The translations under genes and the position numbers were made by a program. From Diprion similis (lineage: Eukaryota > Arthropoda > Insecta > Hymenoptera > Diprionidae), in the NCBI RefSeq assembly GCF_021155765.1, contig NC_060115.1, forward strand, positions 3,038,001 to 3,102,000: a DNA stretch of 64,000 bases, read 5' to 3'. Positions 13,701-24,905 of the stretch are shown piece after piece. The first letter of the stretch is position 1. Every line of letters begins with the position of its first letter. Under the pieces are notes generated by a model. That model saw only the letters and a program-made list of their open reading frames with translations, was not told where the DNA came from and did not search any database.

Positions 13701-16225
13701 AAGCGTCATACTAATCGATTCCCAGACCAGAAATTTTTTGGCTGAAAAAAATCCAAGGCGAATCCCTTTGCATTTTTGATGAAAATTTCGACGACTTTGA
13801 AAAGTGCTGCAAATAATTCTTTGGAACACTATTCCGACGTAATTTTGCGAGAGAAATCGATTTATCGCAGTCCCAATGCGCTGCGAGCAACACCTGTAAA
13901 GTTACAGCCGGAAAACAGCAGATTTTCATCGTCATTTCTCTGCTGCTGGTCCTACGCTATTTTTCATGTGTTTTTTGAGTTCCTGGGCGTCCAATTAGTC
14001 CAAAAAGCGTCATACCAATCGATTCCGAGGTCGAAAATTTTTTGGCTGAAAAAAATCCAATGCTAACCCCTTTGCATTTTTGATGAAAATTTCGACGACT
14101 TTGAAAAGTGCTGCAATTAATTCTTTAGAACACTATTCCGACGTAATTTTGCGGGAGAAATCGATTTATCGCAGTCCCAATGCGCTGCGAGCAACACCTG
14201 TAAAGTTACAGCCGGAAAACAGCAGATTTTCATCGTCATTTCTCTGCTGCTGGTCCTACGCTATTTTTCATGTGTTTTTTGAGTTCCTGGGCGTCCAATT
14301 AGTCTAAAAAGCGTTATACTAATCGATTCCCAGACCAAAAATTTTTTAGCTGAAAAAAATCCAAGGCTAACCCCTTTGCATTTTTGATGAAAGTTTCGAC
14401 GACTTTGAAAAGTGCTGCAATTAATTCTTTATAACACTATTCCGACGTAATTTTGCGAGAGAAATCGATTTATCGCAGTCCCAATGCGCTGCGAGCAACA
14501 CCTGTAAAGTTACAGCCGGAAAACAGCAGATTTTCATCGTCATTTCTCTGCTGCTGGTCCTACGCTATTTTTCATGTGTTTTTTGAGTTCCTGGGCGTCC
14601 AATTAGTCTAAAAAGCGTCATACTAATCGATTCCCAGACCAGAAATTTTTTGGCTGAAAAAAATCCAAGGCGAATCCCTTTGCATTTTTGATGAAAATTT
14701 CGACGACTTTGAAAAGTGCTGCAAATAATTCTTTGGAACACTATTCCGACGTAATTTTGCGAGAGAAATCGATTTATCGCAGTCCCAATGCGCTGCGAGC
14801 AACACCTGTAAAGTTACAGCCGGAAAACAGCAGATTTTCATCGTCATTTCTCTGCTGCTGGTCCTACGCTATTTTTCATGTGTTTTTTGAGTTCCTGGGC
14901 GTCCAATTAGTCCAAAAAGCGTCATACCAATCGATTCCGAGGTCGAAAATTTTTTGGCTGAAAAAAATCCAAGGCTAACCCCTTTGCATTTTTGATGAAA
15001 ATTTCGACGACTTTGAAAAGTGCTGCAATTAATTCTTTAGAACACTATTCCGACGTAATTTTGCGGGAGAAATCGATTTATCGCAGTCCCAATGCGCTGC
15101 GAGCAACACCTGTAAAGTTACAGCCGGAAAACAGCAGATTTTCATCGTCATTTCTCTGCTGCTGGTCCTACGCTATTTTTCATGTGTTTTTTGAGTTCCT
15201 GGGCGTCCAATTAGTCTAAAAAGCGTTATACTAATCGATTCCCAGACCAAAAATTTTTTAGCTGAAAAAAATCCAAGGCTAACCCCTTTGCATTTTTGAT
15301 GAAAGTTTCGACGACTTTGAAAAGTGCTGCAATTAATTCTTTAGAACACTATTCCGACGTAATTTTGCGAGAGAAATCGATTTATCGCAGTCCCAATGCG
15401 CTGCGAGCAACACCTGTGAAGTTACAGCCGGAAAACAGCAGATTTTCATCGTCATTTCTCTGCTGCTGGTCCTACGCTTTTTTTCATGTGTTTTTTGAGT
15501 TCCTGGGCGTCCAATTAGTCTGAAAAGCGTCATACTAATCGATTCCTAGACCAAAAATTTTTTGGCTGAAAAAAATCCAAGGCTAACCCCTTTGCATTTT
15601 TGATGAAAATTTCGACGACTTTGAAAAGTGCTGCAATTAATTCTTTAGAACACTATTCCGACGTAATTTTGCGAGAGAAATCGATTTATCGCAGTCCCAA
15701 TGCGCTGCGAGCAACACCTGTAAAGTTACAGCCGGAAAACAGCAGATTTTCATCGTCATTTCTCTACTGCTGGTCCTACGCTATTTTTCATGTGTTTTTT
15801 GAGTTCCTGGGCGTCCAATTAGTCTAAAAAGCGTCATACTAATCGATTCCCAGACCAGAAATTTTTTGGCTGAAAAAAATCCAAGGCGAATCCCTTTGCA
15901 TTTTTGATGAAAATTTCGACGACTTTGAAAAGTGCTGCAAATAATTCTTTGGAACACTATTCCGACGTAATTTTGCGAGAGAAATCGATTTATCGCAGTC
16001 CCAATGCGCTGCGAGCAACACCTGTGGAGTTACAGCCGGAAAACAGCAGATTTTCGTCGTCAATTCTCTGCCGCTGGTCCTACGCTATTTTTCATGTGTT
16101 TTTTGAGTTCCTGGGCGTCCAATTAGTCCAAAAAGCGTCATACTAATCGATTCCTAGACCGAAAATTTTTTGGCTGGAAAAAAATCCAAGGCTAACCCCT
16201 TTGCATTTTTGATGAAAATGTCGAC
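10752..16225. repeat. Recent tandem duplication of a 9-unit (2,737-bp) satellite block
   Basis: The segment from about 10.75 to 13.49 kb is repeated directly at about 13.49 to 16.22 kb, offset 2,737 bp. Both copies carry the otherwise rare variant aatccaatgctaac (near 11,320 and 14,057) and the same ordered series of unit types. These are caaataattctttgg units near 11,039/13,776, 11,951/14,688 and 13,167/15,904, gatgaaagtttcg units near 12,559/15,296, and ttctctactgctgg units near 12,863/15,600. The junction falls inside the unit at 13,471, which is a hybrid. Confidence 0.9.
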
Positions 16226-19200
16226 GACTTTGAAAAGTGCTGCAATTAATTCTTTATAACACTATTCCGACGTAATTTTGCGAGAGAAATCGATTTATCG
16301 CAGTCCCAATGCGCTGCGAGCAACACCTGTAAAGTTACAGCCGGAAAACAGCAGATTTTCATCGTCATTTCTCTGCTGCTGGTCCTACGCTATTTTTCAT
16401 GTGTTTTTTGAGTTCCTGGGCGTCCAATTAGTCCAAAAAGCGTCATACTAATCGATTCCTAGACCGAAAATTTTTTGGCTGAAAAAAATCCAAGGCTAAC
16501 CCCTTTGCATTTTTGATGAAAATTTCGACGACTTTGAAAAGTGCTGCAATTAATTCTTTATAACACTATTCCGACGTAATTTTGCGAGAGAAATCGATTC
16601 ATCGCAGTCCCAATGCGCTGCGAGCAACACCTGTAAAGTTACAGCCGGAAAACAGCAGATTTTCATCGTCATTTCTCTGCTGCTGGTCCTACGCTATTTT
16701 TCATGTGTTTTTTGAGTTCCTGGGCGTCCAATTAGTCCAAAAAGCGTCATACTAATCGATTCCTAGACCGAAAATTTTTTGGCCGAAAAAAATCCAAGGC
16801 TAACCCCTTTGCATTTTTGATGAAAATTTCGACGACTTTGAAAAGTGCTGCAATTAATTCTTTAGAACACTATTCCGACGTAATTTTGCGAGAGAAATCG
16901 ATTTATCGCAGTCCCAATGCGCTGCGAGCAACACCTGTAAAGTTACAGCCGGAAAACAGCAGATTTTCATCGTCATTTCTCTGCTGCTGGTCCTACGCTA
17001 TTTTTCATGTGTTTTTTGAGTTCCTGGGCGTCCAATTAGTCCAAAAAGCGTCATACTAATCGATTCCTAGACCGAAAATTCTTTGGCTGAAAAAAATCCA
17101 AGGCTAACCCCTTTGCATTTTTGATGAAAATTTCGACGACTTTGAAAAGTGCTGCAATTAATTCTTTAGAACACTATTCCGACGTAATTTTGCGAGGGAA
17201 ATCGATTTATCGCAGTCCCAATGCGCTGCGAGCAACACCTGTAAAGTTACAGCCGGAAAACAGCAGATTTTCATCGTCATTTCTCTGCTGCTGGTCCTAC
17301 GCTTTTTTTCATGTGTTTTTTGAGTTCCTGGGCGTCCAATTAGTCTAAAAAGCGTCATACTAATCGATTCCTAGACCAAAAATTTTTTGGCCGAAAAAAA
17401 TCCAAGGCTAACCCCTTTGCATTTTTGATGAAAATTTCGACGACTTTGAAAAGTGCTGCAATTAATTCTTTAGAACACTATTCCGACGTAATTTTGCGAG
17501 AGAAATCGATTTATCGCAGTCCCAATGCGCTGCGAGCAACACCTGTAAAGTTACAGCCGCGAAACAGCAGATTTTCATCGTCATTTCTCTGCTGCTGGTC
17601 CTACGCTTTTTTTCATGTGTTTTTTGAGTTCCTGGGCGTCCAATTAGTCTAAAAAGCGTCATACTAATCGATTCCTAGACCGAAAATTTTTTGGCTGAAA
17701 AAAATCCAAGGCTAACCCCTTTGCATTTTTGATGAAAATTTCGACGACTTTGAAAAGTGCTGCAATTAATTCTTTAGAACACTATTCCGACGTAATTTTG
17801 CGAGAGAAATCGATTTATCGCAGTTCCAATGCGCTGCGAGCAACACCTGTGGAGTTACAGCCGGAAAACAGCAGATTTTCATCGTCATTTCTCTGCTGCT
17901 GGTCCTACGCTATTTTTCATGTGTTTTTTGAGTTCCTGGGCGTCCAATTAGTCCAAAAAGCGTCATACTAATCGATTCCTAGACCGAAAATTCTTTGGCT
18001 GAAAAAAATCCAAGGCTAACCCCTTTGCATTTTTGATGAAAATTTCGACGACTTTGAAGAGTGCTGCAATTAATTCTTTAGAACACTATTCCGACGTAAT
18101 TTTGCGAGAGAAATCGATTTATCGCAGTCCCAATGCGCTGCGAGCAACACCTCTAAAGTTACAGCCGGAAAACAGCAGATTTTCATCGTCATTTCTCTGC
18201 TGCTGGTCCTACGCTATTTTTCATGTGTTTTTTGAGTTCCTGGGCGTCCAATTAGTCTAAAAAGCGTCATACTAATCGATTCCCGGACCAAAAATTTTTT
18301 GGCTGAAAAAAATCCAAGGCTAACCCCTTTGCATTTTTGATGAAAATTTCGACGACTTTGAAAAGTGCTGCAATTAATTCTTCAGAACACTATTCCGACG
18401 TAATTTTGCGAGAGAAATCGATTTATCGCAGTCCCAATGCGCTGCGAGCAACACCTCTAAAGTTACAGCCGGAAAACAGCAGATTTTCATCGTCATTTCT
18501 CCGCTGCTGGTCCTACGCTATTTTCCATGTGTTTTTTGAGTTCTGGGCGTCCAATTAGTCTATAAAGCGTCATACTAGTCGATTCCTAGACCAAAAATTT
18601 TTTGGCTGAAAAAAATCCAAGGCTAACCCCTTTGCATTTTTGATGAAAATTTCGACGACTTTGAAAAGTGCTGCAATCAATTCTTTAGAACACTATTCCG
18701 ACGTAATTTTGCGAGAGAAATCGATTTATCGCAGTCCCAATGCGCTGCGAGCAACACCTGTAAAGTTACAGCCGGAAAACAGCAGATTTTCATCGTCATT
18801 TCTCTGCTGCTGGTCCTACGCTATTTTTCATGTGTTTTTTGAGTTCCTGGGCGTCCAATTAGTCCAAAAAGCGTCATACCAATCGATTCCTAGGTCGAAA
18901 ATTTTTTGGCTGAAAAAAATCCAAGGCTAACCCCTTTGCATTTTTGATGAAAATTTCGACGACTTTGAAAAGTGCTGCAATTAATTCTTTAGAACACTAT
19001 TCCGACGTAATTTTGCGGGAGAAATCGATTTATCGCAGTCCCAATGCGCTGCGAGCAACACCTGTAAAGTTACAGCCGGAAAACAGCAGATTTTCATCGT
19101 CATTTCTCTGCTGCTGGTCCTACCCTATTTTTCATGTGTTTTTTGAGTTCCTGGGCGTCCAATTAGTCTAAAAAGCGTTATACTAATCGATTCCCAGACC

Positions 19201-22200
19201 AAAAATTTTTTAGCTGAAAAAAATCCAAGGCTAACCCCTTTGCATTTTTGATGAAAGTTTCGACGACTTTGAAAAGTGCTGCAATTAATTCTTTAGAAAA
19301 CTATTCCGACGTAATTTTGCGAGAGAAATCGATTTATCGCAGTCCCAATGCGCTGCGAGCAACACCTGTGAAGTTACAGCCGGAAAACAGCAGATTTTCA
19401 TCGTCATTTCTCTGCTGCTGGTCCTACGCTATTTTTCATGTGTTTTTTGAGTTCCTGGGCGTCCAATTAGTCTAAAAAGCGTCATACTAATCGATTCCCA
19501 GACCAGAAATTTTTTGGCTGAAAAAAATCCAAGGCGAATCCCTTTGCATTTTTGATGAAAATTTCGACGACTTTGAAAAGTGCTGCAAATAATTCTTTGG
19601 AACACTATCCCGACGTAATTTTGCGAGAGAAATCGATTTATCGCAGTCCCAATGCGCTGCGAGCAACACCTGTGGAGTTACAGCCGGAAAACAGCAGATT
19701 TTCGTCGTCAATTCTCTGCCGCTGGTCCTACGCTATTTTTCATGTGTTTTTTGAGTTCCTGGGCGTCCAATTAGTCCAAAAAGCGTCATACTAATCGATT
19801 CCTAGACCGAAAATTTTTTGGCTGAAAAAAATCCAAGGCTAACCCCTTTGCATTTTTGATGAAAATTTCGACGACTTTGAAAAGTGCTGCAATTAATTCT
19901 TTATAACACTATTCCGACGTAATTTTGCGAGAGAAATCGATTCATCGCAGTCCCAATGCGCTGCGAGCAACACCTGTAAAGTTACAGCCGGAAAACAGCA
20001 GATTTTCATTGTCATTTCTCTGCTGCTGGTCCTACGCTATTTTTCATGTGTTTTTTGAGTTCCTGGGCGTCCAATTAGTCCAAAAAGCGTCATACTAATC
20101 GATTCCTAGACCGAAAATTTTTTGGCCGAAAAAAATCCAAGGCTAACCCCTTTGCATTTTTGATGAAAATTTCGACGACTTTGAAAAGTGCTGCAATTAA
20201 TTCTTTAGAACACTATTCCGACGTAATTTTGCGAGAGAAATCGATTTATCGCAGTCCCAATGCGCTGCGAGCAACACCTGTAAAGTTACAGCCGGAAAAC
20301 AGCAGATTTTCATCGTCATTTCTCTGCTGCGGGTCCTACGCTTTTTTTCATGTGTTTTTTGAGTTCCTGGGCGTCCAATCAGTCTATAAAGCGTCATACT
20401 AATCGATTCCTAGACCAAAAATTTTTTGGCCGAAAAAAATCCAAGGCTAACCCCTCTGCATTTTTGATGAAAATTTCGACGACTTTGAAAAGTGCTGCAA
20501 TTAATTCTTTAGAACACTATTCCGACGTAATTTTGCGAGAGAAATCGATTTATCGCAGTCCCAATGCGCTGCGAGCAACACCTGTGAAAATACAGCCGGA
20601 AAACAGCAGATTTTCATCGTCATTTCTCTGCTGCTGGTCCTACGCTATTTTTCATGTGTTTTTTGAGTTCCTGGGCGTCCAATTAGTCCATAAAGCGTCA
20701 TACTAATCGATTCCTAGACCGAAAAGTTTTTGGCTGAAAAAAATCCAAGGCTAACCCCTTTGCATTTTCGATGAAAATTTCGACGACTTTGAAAAGTGCT
20801 GCAATTAATTTTTTAGAACACTATTCCGACGTAATTTTGCGAGAGAAATCGTTTTATCGCAGTCCCAATGCGCTGCGAGCAACACCTGTAAAGTTACAGC
20901 CGGAAAACAGCAGATTTTCATCGTCATTTTTCTGCTGCTGGTCCTACGCTATTTTTCATGTGTTTTTTGAGTTCCTGGGCGTCCAATTAGTCTAGAAAAC
21001 GTCTTACGAATCGATTCCCAGACAAAAGATTTTTCGGCCAAAAAAAATCCAAGGCTAACCCCTTTGCATTTTTGATGAAAATTTTGACGACTTTGAAAAG
21101 TGCTGCAATAAATTCTTTAGAACACTATTCCGACGTAATTTTGCGAGAGAAATCGATTTATCGCAGTCCCAATGCGCTGCGAGCAACACCTGTAAAGTTA
21201 CAGCCGGAAAACAGCAGATTTTCATCGTCATTTCTCTGCTGCTGGTCCTACGCTATTGTTCATGTGTTTTTTGAGTTCCTGGGCGTCCAATTAGTCTAAA
21301 AAGCGTCATACTAATCGATTCCTAGACCAAAAATTTTTTGGCTGAAAAAAATCCAAGGCTAACCCCTTTGCATTTTTGATGAAAATTTCGACGACTTTGA
21401 AAAGTGCTGCAATTAATTCTTTAGAACACTATTCCGACGTAATTTTGCGAGAGAAATCGATTTATCGCAGTCCCAATGCGCTGCGAGCAACACCTGTAAA
21501 GTTACAGCCGGAAAACAGCAGATTTTCATCGTCATTCCTCTGCTGCTGGTCCTACGCTATTATTCATGTGTTTTTTGAGTTCCTGGGCGTCCAATTAGTC
21601 TAAAAAGCGTCATACTAATCGATTCCTAGACCAAAAATTTTTTGGCTGAAAAAAATCCAAGGCTAACCCCTTTGCATTTTTGATGAAAATTTTGACGACT
21701 TTGAAAAGTGCTGCAATTAATTCTTTGGAACACTATTCCGACGTAATTTTGCGAGAGAAATCGATTTATCGCAGTCCCAATGCGCTGCGAGCAACACCTG
21801 TGAAGTTACAGCCGGAAAACAGCAGATTTTCATCGTCATTTCTCTGCTGCTGGTCCTACGCTATTTTTCATGTGTTTTTTGAGTTCCTGGGCGTCCAATT
21901 AGTCTATAAAGCGTCATACTAATCGATTTTCAGACCAAACTTTTTTGGCTGAAAAAAATCCAAGGCTAACCCCTTTGCATTTTTGATGAAAATTTCGATG
22001 ACTTTGAAAAGTGCTGCAATTAATTCCGTAGAACACTATTCCGACGTGATTTTGCGAGAGAAATCGATTTATCTTAGTCCCAATGCGCTGCGAGCAACAC
22101 CTGTAAAGTTACAGCCGAAAAACTGCAGATTTTCATCGTCATTTCTCTGCTGCTGGTCCTACGCTATTTTTCATGTGTTTTTTGAGTTCCTGGGCGTCCA

Positions 22201-22205
22201 ATTAG

Positions 22206-22740
22206 TCTAGAAAGGGTGATACAAACCGATTCCGAGACGATAACTTTTCGTCTCTGAAATTCACCAAAAAAGTAAGACTAAAACCTTTGGATTTTTGGCG
22301 AAAATTTCGAACATTCCGAAAACTGCTAAAAGAAGTTCTTTGAGGCACTATTACGACGTAATTTTGCGAGAGAAATCGATCGAACGCAGTTCTTATACGC
22401 TGCGAGCAATGGATTAGAAGTTACAGCAGAAAAACTACACACTTTTTTTTTTCATTTTTTTGCCACAGCTCTTTCCTTCGTTATTACTTTGCTGTTGGAG
22501 CTGTTCTGTTTCTGCCGTGTTTTCGGAGCTTCTCTTGGTACAATTCGTCTAGAAAGGGTCGTACGAATCGATATTTAGCTAAAAGATTTTTCGACCAAAA
22601 AACGGAAGGCTATCCCTTTTGGAATTTCGGTAAAAAAATTTCTGAACCTGAAAAATGCTGAACAGAGATCTTGCATACATCATTTCGACGTAATTCACTC
22701 AGAGACGTCAATTTCGCTCAGTCCGCGCGGCGGGGAAGAC
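22206..22740. repeat. Decayed satellite units at the array edge
   Basis: About one and three-quarter diverged units follow the last good copy. Islands of the consensus survive, such as gacgtaattttgcgagagaa near 22,352 and gcgtcgtacgaatcgat-like sequence near 22,556. Most other positions differ, and T-tracts have expanded near 22,443. The open frame found in the array is broken here. The steep fall in identity at the edge is typical of satellites homogenised by unequal exchange in the interior only. Confidence 0.85.
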
Positions 22741-23160
22741 AAATCACAAACACGTACGTTCAAAGTTTCAGTTTCAGTTCATTTAATATGCCTTAAACGT
22801 AGTACAAGTGTTCAGGTGTCAGTGTATATAGTACTCTCAAGAGATGCCTTATAGTATTGGGGGAATGACAAAATGAAATGCAACACAATGATTCAACCCA
22901 ACATTTAGAAATTCCAATTCAATCGTCTGAGGCAAAAGAAGTTCAATATTCATAAGATTAGGTATAATATTAAAAATGTTATATGAGATAGTTATTATTG
23001 TAGTTTGTAAATAGAGAATATGAAGAATGTTAAATGAGATATTTATTTTTGTGGATAGTATATGTAACAGATTAAACTACGGCCTGCGTACAGGCGTAAT
23101 GGCACTCCACAAAAAACCGTCAGACATTGTATTTTCACTATCCCTTGTAACCTGTGTTGA
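22741..23160. other. Unrelated insert interrupting decayed satellite
   Basis: This AT-rich stretch does not align to the satellite and splits a decayed unit. Satellite similarity stops after the cagtccgcgcgg stretch and resumes near 23,195 with ttatcatttctctgcgg. It contains a small hairpin, gcctgcgtacaggc near 23,084, and two related sub-segments around 22,977 and 23,027 (atgttatatgagatag and atgttaaatgagatat). It could be a 5'-truncated retroelement tail, but I see no coding remnant, poly(A) tail or target duplication that proves this. Confidence 0.4.
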
Positions 23161-23800
23161 AGTAAATTAATGAATAATTAGATTCCTTATTACTTTTGTT
23201 ATCATTTCTCTGCGGTAGGCCCTACCCTTTTTTGGTGCTTTTTCTGCGTTCCTGAAGGGCCAATTAGTAAAGTAAGGGTCATACAAATTTATTCTGAGAC
23301 AAATGATTTTTTGCTCAAAAATTCGTAAGGCGAACACCTGCTGATTTTTGATGAAAATTTTGAAGATTTGGAATAATGCTGGTAGCATGCTCCCTCCAGT
23401 TAGAATTAAGCGAATCGGAGAAACTTCAGCGGAAAACTGTTCCTGGTATACGGCTGCTTTGATCCGCAGGGCCCTGTTAGAAATCATTGGACCCTCCGGA
23501 ATTCGAAACAGACATGTAGAACATGGTGGAACCAACAGTTGAGAAATTACAAGGGAAAATGAAGAAATGCTTCATTTTTGGGTCCCAACTTTTTATCCGC
23601 CTTCAGCAGCGACTCTATATGTATATAATTTTGTGAAAGAAATCTTTTGCGCACAGTCTTGACTCGCTGCCGCACAACGGACCAAAAGCTATGCGGACGG
23701 AAAGCATGCAATTTTTTCATATTTTCTCAGCTGTTAGCCCTGCGATGTTTTTTTTTGTCCCTGACGGTCCAATTTGTAAAACACATGAAGTTGTTTCTAC
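23161..23800. repeat. Highly diverged satellite remnants
   Basis: Similarity to the unit resumes as catttctctgcggtaggccct, then aagggccaattagtaaagta and gatttttgatgaaaattttg up to about 23,380. It appears again at about 23,625-23,780 (aattttgtgaaagaaatc; ccctgacggtccaatttgta). Open frames here, including a 122-codon minus-strand one at 23,167-23,535, are translations of repeat DNA: part of it parallels the antisense frame of array units. No gene is supported. Confidence 0.65.
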
Positions 23801-24198
23801 ATTAGACTCATTCTTCGTAAACATTTGAACCGAGCGTGCGAGATAAATGACTATACCTACTTCATTTATACGTCGGGCATTTGCGAGAGAAAAAAACCGT
23901 ACCTGCGGCGACTTAAAAAATTCTGTCAATACCGAAATATCGTCAAATAAAGCTACAGTCGAATCACAGTATACGCGTATAAGTTATACACACGACAGTT
24001 CTACCACGGACTTGTTAAAAAATCAGCCATAAAGTATTTAAAAGCCCAAGTAACGATAAAAAATTGAAGACTAGTTAGCTGATTAATGCCTAGAATGTTA
24101 GATGCGGAACTAATTTTTTTATCAAAAGAGGATTACAGAATCTTAAAATCAACATTGCTAATTGTTTTGCTACTTATCAACTGTAAAGAACATGTTTG
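23801..24198. other. Transition DNA without a recognised feature
   Basis: This is AT-rich sequence between the last satellite remnant and the hAT-type element. A single satellite-like scrap (tttgcgagagaaa near 23,881) is the only resemblance to the array. No gene or RNA is seen. Confidence 0.5.
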
Positions 24199-24468
24199 CA
24201 TTAGTGCAGGGGGGTGACACTGATAGATAAAAGTGGCACGCGAAATGTGCTTGCCGCACTGTGGCGCTAGCTGTTCTGTGTGCCCGAGGTTGTGTTGACC
24301 TGACGGACCTGACGGCCTCGCTTTATACCTATGCTTATTTATATCGAAGACGCTCAGGGAACAGCCAGCGCTGCTGGTGGCGCTTTCAAGAACTTCAGAT
24401 TCCGAGACAAAACGCGTTTGCATTTATCGTATAGGAAAAGGTGCCAGTGTCACCCCCCTGCATTAGTG
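24199..24468. mobile_element. Non-autonomous hAT-type transposable element (MITE) with 8-bp target duplication
   Basis: The element proper is 24207-24460 (254 bp). It begins with CAGGGGGGTGACACTG and ends with the exact reverse complement, a 16-bp perfect terminal inverted repeat. It is flanked on both sides by CATTAGTG (24199-24206 and 24461-24468), an 8-bp target-site duplication. An 8-bp duplication with CAGG-type termini is the hallmark of the hAT superfamily. Inside, gcgctagctgttc near 24,265 pairs with an inverted gcgctggctgttc near 24,365, so much of the element can fold back. There is no transposase frame, so mobilisation would need an enzyme supplied in trans. The perfect duplication and termini suggest a fairly recent insertion. 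Confidence 0.93.
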
Positions 24469-24905
24469 CGAACACCATACGCAGTGGCATGGTGCATGCA
24501 CGCTATAGACTTCTCTCAATGTGATGCACGCACGGCATACAGCAGTAACGCTGACAAACCCAAATAGATGTCGCTGACGGTCGGAGATGTGATGTATACC
24601 ACTGATCTCTATACTGCAGTTCTGCAAAAGCACACGACGCATACCTTTCAGACATATATGTATTTATGTGGACACGCATCTACGGTTGACTGTTAACTGT
24701 CAGCTGGCGTTCAGCTGGCAACAGCTTGGTACGAATAGGCCGCAGCAGAAGGCTTGGTGGGAAGTGTCAAATCCGAGAATGAAAATTTGATACAGGCGAG
24801 AAGATTGATGTTCACACCGGTACAACCATTCGCATAAAAACAAGATATGATTTGCCTTGATTTACCCCTCTAACAAACGTAACGGGGCTAAGGATTATGA
24901 ATACG
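24469..24905. other. 5' flank of the myotubularin gene
   Basis: This 437-bp stretch separates the hAT element from the chosen start codon at 24906. It probably holds the promoter and 5' untranslated region. I see no convincing TATA box or initiator and cannot place the transcription start. The element sits about 450 bp upstream of the start codon, close enough to affect the promoter. Confidence 0.4.

Larger units (their letters stand above)
1..22205. repeat. 304-bp satellite DNA array, about 73 tandem copies
   Basis: A 304-bp unit repeats head to tail from the first base. The landmark tttttgatgaaaatttcgac recurs at about 95, 399, 703, 1007 and 1311, and onward every 303-305 bp. Copies differ by single substitutions and rare 1-bp indels. 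For example, a one-base loss near 1821, 8814 and 18544 gives 303-bp units, and an extra A near 7360 gives 305-bp units. GC content is clearly higher than in the AT-rich gene region to the right. Most units are nearly identical, and units right of about 20.7 kb are more diverged. The left end lies outside the window, so array size is a minimum. A pericentromeric or other heterochromatic location is an inference. I do not recognise the satellite family. Confidence 0.98.

Noticed and set aside
1-22205. CRISPR-like array
   Set aside because: The whole 304-bp unit is repeated with no unique spacers, and the neighbouring genes are animal genes with introns.
95-22210. Dozens of 66-106 codon frames on both strands in the left third
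   Set aside because: They are translations of the tandem 304-bp repeat. They share start landmark and spacing, do not continue across units, and show free amino-acid change between copies.
23167-23535. 122-codon minus-strand frame
   Set aside because: It lies in decayed satellite DNA and resembles the antisense frame of the array units; no protein feature is visible.
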